A DNA stretch of 64,000 bases from Streptomyces jeddahensis (lineage in GTDB: Bacteria > Actinomycetota > Actinomycetes > Streptomycetales > Streptomycetaceae). The notes under the pieces were generated by a model, which searched no databases, was not told the origin of the DNA, and saw only the letters and a list, made by a program, of their open reading frames with translations. The translations under genes and the position numbers were made by a program. Below, in pieces: positions 25,521-34,521 of the stretch. How positions within the stretch are numbered: the stretch's first letter is position 1; the number at the start of each line of letters is the position of its first letter. The stretch is from the NCBI RefSeq assembly GCF_001642995.1, contig NZ_LOHS01000061.1, forward strand, positions 62,001 to 126,000, given 5' to 3'.

Positions 25521-26894
25521 TCAGCCGCCCTGCTTCAGCAGTTCGTTGGCCTTCTCCTGGGCGTCCTTCACCGCCTGTGCAGGGCTCTTCTTGCCCTGCA
25601 TGGCCAGCTGCACCTCGGCCACGATCGCGTTCCGCTGCGGGTCGGAGAGGACGACCTCGTCGGCGGTGGCGGTCTTCAGCTGCTCGGCGACCACCTTACG
25701 GGCCTCGGCGAAGGGGTCGTTGCCCTTCACCGTGGTGAAGAACGGGTCATCCAGCGACTCGGTGGTGGTCGGGAAGATCACCACGTTCGGGTCCTTGCAC
25801 CAGGCCGTCTGGTTCTCCGCATTGGTGAGGAACTTCGCGAACGCCAGCGCGGTGGGCGCGTTCTTGCTGGTCGCGGCCGTCCCGATGTACTGCGGGGCGC
25901 CGGTGGTGTGGCCGAGCTTGTCGAACGGGTACTGGCCGACGCCGGTCTTCTTGTAGACCGACGGGCTGTTCTGCTTCACGAAGCGCACGAAGCTGGGGTT
26001 CGTCGATCCGTAGGCCACCTGGCCGTTGCTGTAGGGGGTCGAGGGGTCGTCGCTGGACGACAGCGAGTCCTTCGGCATCGCGCCGCCCTGGTACAGCTTC
26101 TTCATCCAGGCGACCCACTCGGTGGTCCTGGGGTCGTCGGCGAAGACGAAGGACTTGCCGTCGTCGGAGTACACCTTGATGTCCATCTGCTGCCAGTCGG
26201 CGGGTATGCGCCAGAGCGGGTTGGCCATCGTCGCGAAGTACTTGCCCTTGGCCGACTTGGCGATCTTCTCGTAGTCCTCGAACAGCCCGAAGATGGTCGT
26301 CGGCGGCTTCTCCGGGTCGATCCCGGCCTTCTCCAGCATCTCGGTGTTGTACGTCAGGTTGATTCCGCCGGTGTACCAGGGCAGCACGGAGTGGATGTCG
26401 GCGCCCGAGGGGTCCTTCAGGGTGCTCGAGTCCCAGAACGCCTTCACGAAGGGCTTCCCCGCCTCGGGGTCCTTCTCGTCCAGGTTGAGCAGGTAGCCGG
26501 CCTTGGTGAGGGCGGTGGCGGTGACCTTGTTCAGGTTGATCACGTCGGGCAGCTCGCACGCCTGGGCGTTCGCGACGTTCCTCTCCGAGAACTTGGCGTC
26601 GCCCGGGTCGTCGATCCACTTGACGGAGGTGCCGGGGTACTTCTTCTCGAACGCGTCGATCACCCCGTTGAAGAAGTCCCCGAAGTCCTTCTTCAAGTTG
26701 GTGGTCTGGAAGGTGATCTTGCCCTTGACGTCGCCCGTGAGCTTGCCGGAGCCGACGTTCTGCTGGTCGACCTTGCAGCCGCCGGCGGTGGCCTCGCCGT
26801 CCTCGGAGTCACCTCCGGAAAGGCCGCAGCCGGCGGCGGTCAGCGTCAGGACGATGAGCCCGGCCACGGATGCGGTCAGTCTTCTTGCGCGCAT
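25521..26894 (-). CDS. Extracellular sugar-binding lipoprotein of an ABC importer
   Basis: 457 residues from ATG 26894, behind AGGAGGG. A lipoprotein signal ends in the lipobox LTAAGC (Cys about 24). The rest is a solute-binding protein family 1 fold (KITFQTTNLKKDFGDFFNGV, then DAFEKKYPGTSVKWIDDPG). It is the first gene of the importer operon (binding protein, MalF, MalG). The operator-like TGGTTCAATTAACCA sits 74 bp upstream of the start. The ligand is likely an oligosaccharide matching the surrounding mannosidases and hexosaminidases. Confidence 0.93.
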   Translation of the reverse strand: MRARRLTASVAGLIVLTLTAAGCGLSGGDSEDGEATAGGCKVDQQNVGSGKLTGDVKGKITFQTTNLKKDFGDFFNGVIDAFEKKYPGTSVKWIDDPGDAKFSERNVANAQACELPDVINLNKVTATALTKAGYLLNLDEKDPEAGKPFVKAFWDSSTLKDPSGADIHSVLPWYTGGINLTYNTEMLEKAGIDPEKPPTTIFGLFEDYEKIAKSAKGKYFATMANPLWRIPADWQQMDIKVYSDDGKSFVFADDPRTTEWVAWMKKLYQGGAMPKDSLSSSDDPSTPYSNGQVAYGSTNPSFVRFVKQNSPSVYKKTGVGQYPFDKLGHTTGAPQYIGTAATSKNAPTALAFAKFLTNAENQTAWCKDPNVVIFPTTTESLDDPFFTTVKGNDPFAEARKVVAEQLKTATADEVVLSDPQRNAIVAEVQLAMQGKKSPAQAVKDAQEKANELLKQGG

Positions 26895-26967
26895 TGCTGC
26901 CCTCCTGCGGAGTGCGGGCCCCGGCCCTCCGCCCCCTACGGTGGTGGCGCGGGTGACCCTCGATAGC

Positions 26968-26982
26968 TGGTTCAATTAACCA
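26968..26982. promoter_or_regulatory. Operator-like motif before the sugar importer operon
   Basis: TGGTT-CAATT-AACCA, a perfect 5-bp inverted repeat with a 5-bp centre. It matches 13 of 15 bases of the motif at 33618-33632 and 12 of 15 of the one at 32367-32381. It is a candidate site for the RpiR-type regulator of the cluster. Confidence 0.55.
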
Positions 26983-27104
26983 ACTTGAAGTTCGATTGAT
27001 GAAAAGGTGGACCAAAATTCATCGGAGGTCAATGGTCTGCCGTGTTGCTTTTGGGTTCCGGAATCCACACCGCCTGGCCGCGGTGAGAACTCTGGTGGGT
27101 GCGG

Positions 27105-27884
27105 TCAGTGCCGGTGCTCGTGGTCCTGGTGAGAGGGGTCGCCGGGGTGCTCGTACCCGACGGCGTACACCACGCCGGCGCGTGCCCGGTCGAGCCAGGC
27201 GAAGAAGGCGCGCCGGCCCGCCGCCCTGCGCAGATCGCGCTCGATGCCCTCACGTACCTGCGCGTACGGCAGGAAGTCGGCTGGTGCCCGACCGCCGGCG
27301 TCCTTGGGCGCGAAGGGGTCGACACCTCGCCGCAGGGCCGCCTGGCTCAGGAAGCGGTCCGGATTGCGGTCGTAGTAGTCGCGTACCGCCGCATCGGGGA
27401 TGACCTGGCTCCCCTCCAAGTGCGCGAGCAGGGCACGCGCGGCGGGGGAGTACGCGAGCACGGTCGCGACGATGCTGCCCATGTCGGCGACGTCGGCCGC
27501 CTGGATGGTGAGGATGCGGGGCGGCACGGCGTCATCCGATACCGCTTCAACAGATGCGGCCTCGTCCTCGTAAAGCAGGCGAGGTGCCAGGCCGTGCTGG
27601 GCGCAGGCACGGCGGGCCAGTTCGTCCGCGACGACCACCTGGGTCGCCCAGCGGCGCCGCTGCCGCTCGGCGCGGGCCAGGGCCTCGGGACGCGTGGCGC
27701 CCTCGCGCAGGGGTACGGCATGAAGCAGCCGGTCCACCCGCTCCGTGGCAATGGCCTCGCCGTGCACCAGTGCGGCCGCTGTGCCAGGCACCCGCGTGGC
27801 CGCCTCGGCGTGCGGGGACGCAGACGCGCCGCCGGGCGGTCGGACCACGGCCGGATGCACATGGCTGTGCCCGTGACCGCTCAC
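27105..27884 (-). CDS. SurA/PPIase-like protein with His-rich ends, coupled to the alpha-mannosidase
   Basis: 259 residues from GTG 27884, overlapping the mannosidase stop by four bases (GTGA). The middle has the SurA-type chaperone pattern: VHGEAIATERVDRLL (about 40-54), LVVADELARRA-like helix, VIPDAAVRDYYDRNPDRF and a C-terminal helix pair with AFFAWLDRARAGVV. No complete parvulin active site is seen. Both ends are His-rich (SGHGHSHVHP and HPGDPSHQDHEHRH), so metal binding is likely. It has no signal peptide. A helper for the very large mannosidase, or metal delivery to that Zn/Co-type enzyme, are inferences. Confidence 0.7.
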   Translation of the reverse strand: MSGHGHSHVHPAVVRPPGGASASPHAEAATRVPGTAAALVHGEAIATERVDRLLHAVPLREGATRPEALARAERQRRRWATQVVVADELARRACAQHGLAPRLLYEDEAASVEAVSDDAVPPRILTIQAADVADMGSIVATVLAYSPAARALLAHLEGSQVIPDAAVRDYYDRNPDRFLSQAALRRGVDPFAPKDAGGRAPADFLPYAQVREGIERDLRRAAGRRAFFAWLDRARAGVVYAVGYEHPGDPSHQDHEHRH

Positions 27885-30800
27885 GGCGTCACCTCCAGCG
27901 GAACAGCCTCGGTGTAGGCGACACTTCCGTGCCAGGCGATCTTCGCCATCAGCCAGTACGAACCCGGGGGCACCGCATCGCCGTCGACCTCGACGGTGAT
28001 TTCCGACTGCTCCCCGGCAGCCACGGAGAAGCCCTGACAGGACGGAGCGATCCCCGGCCAGGTGCCCCAGGGCGACACCGCCCACAGCGTGCCGCTGATC
28101 GGACCGCGGGTGGTGTTCCGCACGGTCACCGGAACCCGGACCGTCTCACCGCTGCGCACGCTGACCCGCTCCGCTGCGAGCCGGGAGACCAGCGTGGGCC
28201 CGTAACGCCCGTCCGGTTCGCCCTCCAGGGCGGCGCCCGGCACGTCGAGGGCCACGACGTCCTCGTACGTCTGACCGCCGTACTCCAGCCGCGCGGCGAG
28301 CCAGTACCGACCGGGTACGGCGTCGGATGCGGGCGTCACCGTGACCTCGGCCGAGGTGAACCCGCCCGGGCCCAGGGCGTACGGAAGTTCCGCGGGCTCG
28401 GCGGACCAGCCGCGCGGCACCCGCACGGTCACGGTGCCCGACACCGCGGCGTCGGTGAGCTCCGAGCCGACCCGGACCGTCGCGGTGACGGGTCCGGAGA
28501 CGGTGAGCGCGGTCGGTGAGACATACACCGCCACGGGCATGTTGCCGCGCGGGGCGGGGCCGGAGTTGTGGAGCCAGTAGCGGGTGAGGACTGGTTGCGC
28601 GGGTTCGTACGCGGCGATGCCGGGGCCCGTGGCGGCGGCAGCTTCGGACGCCTCGCCGGGGATGGCCACGACTGCGCCGCCTTCGCCGGTCTCGCCGGGC
28701 GTGGCCAGATCCGTGGCGTCCGCGTTTCTCTCGCCAAGGGTGGCCACGACCGTGCCGTCCCCGCGCGTCTCGCCAGGCGTGGCCACGACAGTGCCGTCCC
28801 CGTCCGTCTCGCCAGGCGTGGCCAGCACCGTGGCCACCTCGAAGCCGGTCAGGTCGGCGGCGAGAGTTCCGGCCTCCCCCGGAGTCAGCGGTGCCCCCGG
28901 CCTCTCCAGGACGTCGGCGCGGGCCCCGGCCGTCCAGGCCCGCGGGCCGCGCAGCCGGGCCCGGACCGGTCGGCCGGACACCTCGTGCATCCGTACGACG
29001 ACCCCGCGCGCCGGATCCGCCGGTGTCACGCTGCCCCGGGCGAGCGGTGAGCCGAGCGGTTTGAGGGCGTCGAGCAGTACCCCGCCCGCGGGCTCGAGCC
29101 CCAGGAGGGTCGCCTTCCTCGGCAGTGCGGGCCCGTCCGAGGAATCCCTCAGCCGTGCGGTCAGCGGATGGTTGAACGCGTGCCCGGCCTGCGGCAGTCG
29201 CAGCTCCCGCCAGTCGCCCTCGCCCGCGACCACTGCGTACTCGAACGTGTGGGACCAGCGCTGGAGTTGGAAGGCCGACCCGTCGGGAGCCGTACGGCGC
29301 GGCGGATCGACCCAGATGCCGGACGGCCAGCCGGTGCAGGAGCGCATCAGCGACATGTAGAGGTCGCCGGAGACGGTGACCACGCAGCCGGGCGTACCGC
29401 GGTTGAGGACGGCGAAGCTGCGCCCGTCCCAGGCGTCGCCCGGCGGCAGGGCTTCGCCGCCGCCCGCGGCCGTGGCCCGCAGGGTTGCCGTGGCGTCGAG
29501 GTCGGCGATCAGCGCGTCGACCGCCTTCGCGTCGTCCTCGGGGCGGTTGCCCGCCACCACCAGGAGCGGCAGCCGCTCGAGGTCGCGGAGATCGGCCCCG
29601 GGCACCCACTCCTCGCGCAGTCCGGCGCGCGGCGCGACCCAGACGGCCGCCACGCCCGACTCGGCCAGCTGCCGGCGCAGCTCGCGCCCGGCGGCAGGGT
29701 CCCAGCCGAGCGCCTCGGCGACCACGGAGTTGCGGTCGGGGGCGCCCACGGCGATGCGGATGTCCGGGAGATTGGAGTCGACTTCGAGGTCGCCGTAGCG
29801 GGGGCCTCCTGCGATGGTCGAGGTCGCGGTGACGCCCGCGCGGACGAGGGCGGCCGCGAGCGGGGCGCCGAGTTCACCGGCGTCGTCCCAGGATGCGTAC
29901 ACGAGCTCGGCCACGCCGATCGACCGGTGGCCGAGGACGGCGCCGGAGTCGTCGCGGACCGCAACCCGCGCGGTGGACCCCAGCCCGAACCACGTGTTCG
30001 CCGGGTTGTCCAGAGTCCACGGGAACTGCTCGCTGTCCACCTCCACGAACCCGAAACCGCGCCCGATCACCGCGTCGGCCACCTCGTGCACCGGCAGCCC
30101 GCCCCGCACGTCCGAGGGCCAGCGGACCCGGATGAGGCGGTCGGCGCCGTCGTACCCGTCGATCGTGGTGGACACGTCCAGGCGGTCCACGCCCGTCCAC
30201 AGCGTCAGCCGCTGCGTGTACCGGAACAGGCCGAGATCGCCGCGCACGGTGATCCGCGATCCGGCAGGCGAGTGCTCGACCTCGATGTCGGCCCGCGTGT
30301 CGCGGCTCCGGGCGGCCGTGGTGCCGGTCGGGGTGAGGTGCCAGGGGCCCTCGCCGAAGCGCGGATGCCGCGGGTACTCCTCCTGCACGACGAGCTCGTT
30401 GCCGATGTCGCCGGCGCGCAGCAGCTCCCGGCCGCCCTCGGCGAGGGCGCGCAGGCTGCTGACAGCACCGCCGCGCGCGGGGTCGACCGTCACTTCGTAG
30501 AACGCGTTGCGGATGGTGGTGCCCTCGCCCTTGGTCCACTCCGGCACGGAACCCTCGGCGAGCGGCAGCGCCTTGAGGCCGATGCCGGGCACCTCCGGTA
30601 CGACGACCCGGAGTTCGCCGTCCTCGCGTACGGCGGGCAGCGGCAGACCGGTGTCGTCCAGCGGGACCAGGCCCAGATCGGCGACCGTCAGCACGTCCCG
30701 CCGCTCCCAGGTCGCGGAGTTGAAGACGACCAGGTCGGAGGCGCCGCCGGGCAGCGGCGCGACCTGCCGGGCGAGGGCATCGGTGGCGTCCGCGTGCACG

Positions 30801-32317
30801 GCATCGGCCAGGTCGTACAGCTCCCGCCAGCCCGTCAGCAGGTCGATGTAGACCTGGTCGGACTCCGAGCCGGTGATCGCGTCGTGGTGGGCTCCGTAGA
30901 TCAGCTGCCGCCAGGCCTTGTCGAGGGCCGCGTCCGGATACGGCTGCCCCGTGACGAGCGAGGCGAGCGTCGCCCAGGCCTCGGCGTCGGCGAGCAGCGT
31001 CTCGCCGTACCGCTGGGCCTGCTTGGTGTCGATGTAGGAGACGTCCTTGCCGGTGTAGACCGGGTTCATGTCCCGGGTCTGCGGGGACGCCTTGCGGCCC
31101 TCCGCGTCGAGTTGGGCGCGCACGGCGGCGAAGAAGTCCCGCGGGACGGCGCTGATGAAGCGCGGCCAGACGTAGCGGGCGTTCCAGTCGCGGTGGATGT
31201 CCATCACCCAGCGGCACGGCGGCGCATAGTCCCCGCCGACCGGGAGCAGCACATTGCGGGTGAGCGCGACCTGCTTGAGCCCCTTGAACAGCTTGTACGC
31301 GGCCGCCTCCGCCTCGGGCAGCGTCGGCGCGTTGTCGATCGCCCAGCCCGCGCCGTAGTGGTTCACCATGTAGGCGGTCAGCAGGCCGCGCCCCGAGGGG
31401 GCGATCCAGTCGAACTCCGCCGGGAACTGCATGCGCTTCGGATCCCGCGGCTCCTCGCCGAACACGGACAGCGTCGGCCCCCACTGGTGGAACGGCCCGC
31501 GCGCCCACGAGCTGGAGCTGACTCCCGCGTCCGCCATCAGCCCGGGGAACTGCGGGTCGTGCCCGAAGGCGTCCAGCTGCCAGGCCGTCTCCGGCGAAGC
31601 GCCCATGATCCCGCGCTGGAAGCCGTCGCCGTACAGGGCGTTGCGTACGGTGGCCTCGGCGCCGGTGAGATTGGTGTTGGGCTCGTTGTAGGTGCCCCCC
31701 ATGATCTCGACGCGGCCGGTGCGGATCAGCTGGCGCAGGAAGGCGCGCTCCTCCGGGAAGGCGTCCCAGTACGGCTTGAGGTAGTCGACCTCCGCGAGCA
31801 CGAAGGTGTACGCCGGGTCACGGCGGGCCAGGTCGCAGTGGGCCCTGACCAGGCTCATGCCGGACTGGCCGCGCGAGTCGAAGGTACGGGCGGGCAGGCC
31901 GGTGGTGGCCGGATCGTCAGCGACGTCCCAGGTCTCGGTGTACGCGGCCTGCGTGTTCCACCAGACGGGGTCGTAGTGGAAGTGGCTGACCATGAACATG
32001 GTCCAGCCCGGCTCGGCCGCTGTGAAGGCGGCGGTGCGGCGCGCCACCTGGGCCGGGTCATCGGTGTCCTGGGCGGTGACGGTGATGTGCGTGCCGTCGC
32101 CGGGGGCGAGGTCGCCGGTCACGGGTATCTCGGCGCGTACGGTGCCTTCCTCGCCCGTGGTGGCGATCGTCTCGCCGGCGTTGCGGACGCCCGGGCCCTC
32201 GACGGTGAGGCGGACCGTCCGGCCGGGGATGTGACTCAGCTCGACGGCCACCACCTGGTGCGGCTGCTCGGCGGTTCCGACGAAGAGCTCGGTCGACTCG
32301 ACAGAGGTGACGCGCAT
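27881..32317 (-). CDS. Large GH38 alpha-mannosidase with C-terminal NEW3-type domains
   Basis: 1,478 residues from ATG 32317, behind TAGGAG. The GH38 catalytic domain contains HFHYDPVWWNTQ (metal ligands), the nucleophile Asp in WQLDAFGHDPQFPGL and YGAHHDAITGSESDQVY, followed by the mid and C-terminal GH38 domains. Near residues 1150-1220 lie five 13-residue repeats of the type ATPGETxGDGTVV, then two Ig-like NEW3-type domains. Bacterial GH38 enzymes are usually 850-1,050 residues; the extra length comes from these domains. No signal peptide is seen. It should trim alpha-mannose from imported N-glycan or mannan fragments. Confidence 0.9.
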   Translation of the reverse strand: MRVTSVESTELFVGTAEQPHQVVAVELSHIPGRTVRLTVEGPGVRNAGETIATTGEEGTVRAEIPVTGDLAPGDGTHITVTAQDTDDPAQVARRTAAFTAAEPGWTMFMVSHFHYDPVWWNTQAAYTETWDVADDPATTGLPARTFDSRGQSGMSLVRAHCDLARRDPAYTFVLAEVDYLKPYWDAFPEERAFLRQLIRTGRVEIMGGTYNEPNTNLTGAEATVRNALYGDGFQRGIMGASPETAWQLDAFGHDPQFPGLMADAGVSSSSWARGPFHQWGPTLSVFGEEPRDPKRMQFPAEFDWIAPSGRGLLTAYMVNHYGAGWAIDNAPTLPEAEAAAYKLFKGLKQVALTRNVLLPVGGDYAPPCRWVMDIHRDWNARYVWPRFISAVPRDFFAAVRAQLDAEGRKASPQTRDMNPVYTGKDVSYIDTKQAQRYGETLLADAEAWATLASLVTGQPYPDAALDKAWRQLIYGAHHDAITGSESDQVYIDLLTGWRELYDLADAVHADATDALARQVAPLPGGASDLVVFNSATWERRDVLTVADLGLVPLDDTGLPLPAVREDGELRVVVPEVPGIGLKALPLAEGSVPEWTKGEGTTIRNAFYEVTVDPARGGAVSSLRALAEGGRELLRAGDIGNELVVQEEYPRHPRFGEGPWHLTPTGTTAARSRDTRADIEVEHSPAGSRITVRGDLGLFRYTQRLTLWTGVDRLDVSTTIDGYDGADRLIRVRWPSDVRGGLPVHEVADAVIGRGFGFVEVDSEQFPWTLDNPANTWFGLGSTARVAVRDDSGAVLGHRSIGVAELVYASWDDAGELGAPLAAALVRAGVTATSTIAGGPRYGDLEVDSNLPDIRIAVGAPDRNSVVAEALGWDPAAGRELRRQLAESGVAAVWVAPRAGLREEWVPGADLRDLERLPLLVVAGNRPEDDAKAVDALIADLDATATLRATAAGGGEALPPGDAWDGRSFAVLNRGTPGCVVTVSGDLYMSLMRSCTGWPSGIWVDPPRRTAPDGSAFQLQRWSHTFEYAVVAGEGDWRELRLPQAGHAFNHPLTARLRDSSDGPALPRKATLLGLEPAGGVLLDALKPLGSPLARGSVTPADPARGVVVRMHEVSGRPVRARLRGPRAWTAGARADVLERPGAPLTPGEAGTLAADLTGFEVATVLATPGETDGDGTVVATPGETRGDGTVVATLGERNADATDLATPGETGEGGAVVAIPGEASEAAAATGPGIAAYEPAQPVLTRYWLHNSGPAPRGNMPVAVYVSPTALTVSGPVTATVRVGSELTDAAVSGTVTVRVPRGWSAEPAELPYALGPGGFTSAEVTVTPASDAVPGRYWLAARLEYGGQTYEDVVALDVPGAALEGEPDGRYGPTLVSRLAAERVSVRSGETVRVPVTVRNTTRGPISGTLWAVSPWGTWPGIAPSCQGFSVAAGEQSEITVEVDGDAVPPGSYWLMAKIAWHGSVAYTEAVPLEVTP
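28653..28847 (-). repeat. Five 39-bp tandem repeats in the alpha-mannosidase gene
   Basis: TCGCC anchors recur exactly at 28653, 28692, 28731, 28770 and 28809. Each unit encodes 13 residues, best conserved as ATPGETDGDGTVV. The two units nearest the N-terminal side (28770 and 28809) are closest to each other; the outer ones have drifted. It probably forms a flexible linker. Confidence 0.85.
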
Positions 32318-32366
32318 GGGGCTCCTACGAGGTGCTCGGCGGTGCCCCATCCTGACATCGTCGGGA

Positions 32367-32381
32367 TGATTCAAACAACCA
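32367..32381. promoter_or_regulatory. Operator-like motif before the alpha-mannosidase gene
   Basis: TGATTCAAACAACCA matches 12 of 15 positions of the importer-promoter motif. A second partial copy, TGGTTCATCCATG, lies 16 bp further upstream (from 32398). Both are within 100 bp of the mannosidase start. Confidence 0.45.
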
Positions 32382-32473
32382 TCTTCGTGCTTCTTCGGTG
32401 GTTCATCCATGCACTCTCAGTCGGGCGGTGACGGACACCAGGCGACGGGCACCAGCTGTGTCGCGCATGCGAA

Positions 32474-32501
32474 AGCCGCCCCGGTCGGGTGCGGGGCGGC
32501 T
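32474..32501 (-). terminator. Terminator after the rpiR-like gene
   Basis: AGCCGCCCCG (32474-32483) and its complement (32492-32501) form a 10-bp stem with an 8-nt loop, 35 bp past the stop of the RpiR-family gene. It separates that gene from the codirectional mannosidase operon, which therefore has its own promoter. Confidence 0.7.
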
Positions 32502-32535
32502 CGGTGTGCGGGTCGTCAGTGGGTGCTGCGGGTTG

Positions 32536-33420
32536 TCACCGCGTGCGCCGGGACTTCACCGCGTGTTGTCCGGCGATGTGGTCGGTCAAGGCCAGTGAGG
32601 CGCTCGCGCGCTGGTACGACAGCTGGGCGACGCGTACGTACAGGCAGTCGATGAGCACCAGCACCGAGTGGCGGGCGCCGATGCTGCCGGTACGGAAGCT
32701 GGTCTCCGACGAGGAGGAGATGAGCCGGATGTCCGCGGCCCGGGCGAGCGGCGAGCGCCGGTCCGCGGTGATGGCCACGGTCGTCGCCCCGCGCTCCTTG
32801 GCGAGCTCGACCGGTTCGATGGTCTCGCGGGTCGCCCCCGAGTGCGAGATGCCGATGGCGACGTCGGCCGGGGTGAGCAGGGAGGCGGACGTCGACGCCG
32901 CGTGCACCTCGGTCCAGCCGCGGACCGCACAGCCGATGCGGAAGAGCCGGGTCTCGGTCTCCTGGGCCACCGCGCCGCTGCCGCCGACGCCGTAGACGTC
33001 GATGCGCCGGGCGCGGGCGACCGCCTGGGCCGCGCGTTCGACGGCGTCGAGGTCGATCCGGTCGATGGTCTGCTGAACCGCGCGCAGGTCCGCGCTGCCG
33101 ACGACCTGGACGACCCGTTCGAGGCTGTCGTCGGGGGAGATGTCGGGCCCGATCTCGGCGGTGCCCCAGTCGGAGACCTCGCCGCGGCCGCGCTCCTGGG
33201 CCAGTTCGATCAGCAGGTGCTGGTAGGAGTCGAGCCCTATGGCGCGGCAGAAGCGGGTCACCGTCGCCTGCGATGTGCCGGTGCGGCGGCCCAGTTCGGC
33301 GGCCGAGCAGTGGGTGACGGCGGCCGGATCCTCCAGGATCAGCTCACCGACCTTCCGCAGGGAGCCGGCCAGCCGGGGCAGTTCGGTGCGGATCAGAGTG
33401 GTGACGTCCGTCGGGGGCAT
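32536..33420 (-). CDS. RpiR-family regulator (HTH plus SIS domain)
   Basis: 294 residues from ATG 33420. The N-terminal HTH_6 domain (SAAELGRRTGTSQATVTRFC, about 40-59) is followed by a SIS domain (about 130-260, DVYGVGGSGAVAQETETRLF and GISHSGATRETIE) that binds a phosphosugar. Members control amino-sugar and hexose genes. It lies in the middle of the glycan cluster, divergent from the SIS-protein gene, whose promoter carries the cluster motif. The spacer near its own start has ATTGAATACCA, a diverged copy. The ligand may be a GlcNAc- or mannose-derived phosphate. Confidence 0.9.
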   Translation of the reverse strand: MPPTDVTTLIRTELPRLAGSLRKVGELILEDPAAVTHCSAAELGRRTGTSQATVTRFCRAIGLDSYQHLLIELAQERGRGEVSDWGTAEIGPDISPDDSLERVVQVVGSADLRAVQQTIDRIDLDAVERAAQAVARARRIDVYGVGGSGAVAQETETRLFRIGCAVRGWTEVHAASTSASLLTPADVAIGISHSGATRETIEPVELAKERGATTVAITADRRSPLARAADIRLISSSSETSFRTGSIGARHSVLVLIDCLYVRVAQLSYQRASASLALTDHIAGQHAVKSRRTR

Positions 33421-33617
33421 GCAAAGAAGGTACCAGCCACCGTTGGACGGATGGATTGAATACCAGGACCGTGGACCTAGGGGGCAGGGTGGGGCCGGTG
33501 CCCCTGGGTGTTGGCCGTTCCCTATGCCGCTTGTGCCCTGGGCCTTGGGTGCGGAGCACTCATTGCTCACGGCGTGGAGCGTGTGATTTATTGATTCATC
33601 GAAGAGGAAGTGCAAGG

Positions 33618-33632
33618 TGGTTCAATCCACCA
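33618..33632. promoter_or_regulatory. Operator-like motif before the SIS-protein gene
   Basis: TGGTTCAATCCACCA, embedded in the inverted repeat GGTGG-TTCAAT-CCACC. It ends 14 bp before the GTG start at 33647 and overlaps the probable ribosome-binding region, so binding would block expression. Confidence 0.55.
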
Positions 33633-33646
33633 GTGGGGAGTGTCGC

Positions 33647-34411
33647 GTGTCCGTAGAGTCTGTGAGCGCCCAGGGCTTCGCGCGCGAGAGCCTGACCGTC
33701 CTCGATCGCATCACGGAGTCCGCCCGCGAATCCGTGGCGCGCGCCGCCGAGCTGATCGCCGCCTGCGTGCGTGCGGACGGTGTCGTGCATGCCTTCGGCA
33801 CCGGTCACTCCCAGGCCATCGTCCTCGAACTCGCCGGGCGGGCGGGAGGACTGGTCCCCACGAACCGGCTGAGTATCGCCGACCTCGTCCTCTACGGCGG
33901 TGACGACCCGAGTGTCCTCGACGACCCCCTTCTGGAGCGCGAGTCCGGGGTGGCCGCGCGGATCTACGACCTCGCCGCACCGCGCCCCCAGGACCTCTTC
34001 GTCGTGATCTCCAACTCCGGCGTGAACAACGTCATCGTGGAGATGGCCCTCCACGCCAAGGAGCAGGGTCACCGCGTCCTGGCCGTCACCTCCCTGACCC
34101 ACACCAGGGCCGTCCCAGCCGGGCACCCGAGCGGCAGGAAGCTCGCCGACCTCGCCGACGTCGTCCTCGACAACGCCGCCCCGCGCGGCGACGCGCTCCT
34201 CGAACTCCCTGGCGGCGGCTCCGTCTGCGCCCTGTCCACGCTGACCGGCGTGATGCTCGTCCAGATGACCGTCGCCGAGGCGTCCCGTCTCCTCCTCGCC
34301 GCCGGCGAACGCCCGCCGGTCTACGTCTCGGCCAACGTGCCCGGCGGCTTCGAGGGCAACCTGGAGCTGGAGAAGCGGTACGCGGGACGCATCCGTCGTA
34401 CGGCGAGCTGA
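33647..34411 (+). CDS. SIS-domain protein (UPF0309-like sugar isomerase-domain family)
   Basis: 254 residues from GTG 33647, behind GGGGAG; a GTG at 33617 would start inside the operator motif. A single SIS domain carries VVHAFGTGHSQAIVLELAG (about 40-58) and VVISNSGVNNVIVEMALHA. Such proteins act on or sense phosphorylated amino sugars (GlmS, MurQ and AgaS types). Here it could convert the sugar phosphate made by the cluster's kinase, perhaps by isomerisation or deamination, but catalytic residues for either are not identifiable by eye. Confidence 0.85.
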   Translation: MSVESVSAQGFARESLTVLDRITESARESVARAAELIAACVRADGVVHAFGTGHSQAIVLELAGRAGGLVPTNRLSIADLVLYGGDDPSVLDDPLLERESGVAARIYDLAAPRPQDLFVVISNSGVNNVIVEMALHAKEQGHRVLAVTSLTHTRAVPAGHPSGRKLADLADVVLDNAAPRGDALLELPGGGSVCALSTLTGVMLVQMTVAEASRLLLAAGERPPVYVSANVPGGFEGNLELEKRYAGRIRRTAS

Positions 34412-34521
34412 GCGGTATCGCACGGTGGCCGGGACCCGGAATCGGGCCCCGGCCACCCGCGGGTTGGTGCCCGAGTCGGTGTACTCCTCCAGGTAGGAGT
34501 CGTTACGTGGTGGCTCCGTCC

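Noticed and set aside
29168..32431. 1,087-codon open frame on the plus strand opposite the alpha-mannosidase
   Set aside because: It is the mirror of the high-GC codon pattern of the GH38 gene; no domain or signal is visible in it, while the minus frame has a full GH38 enzyme.
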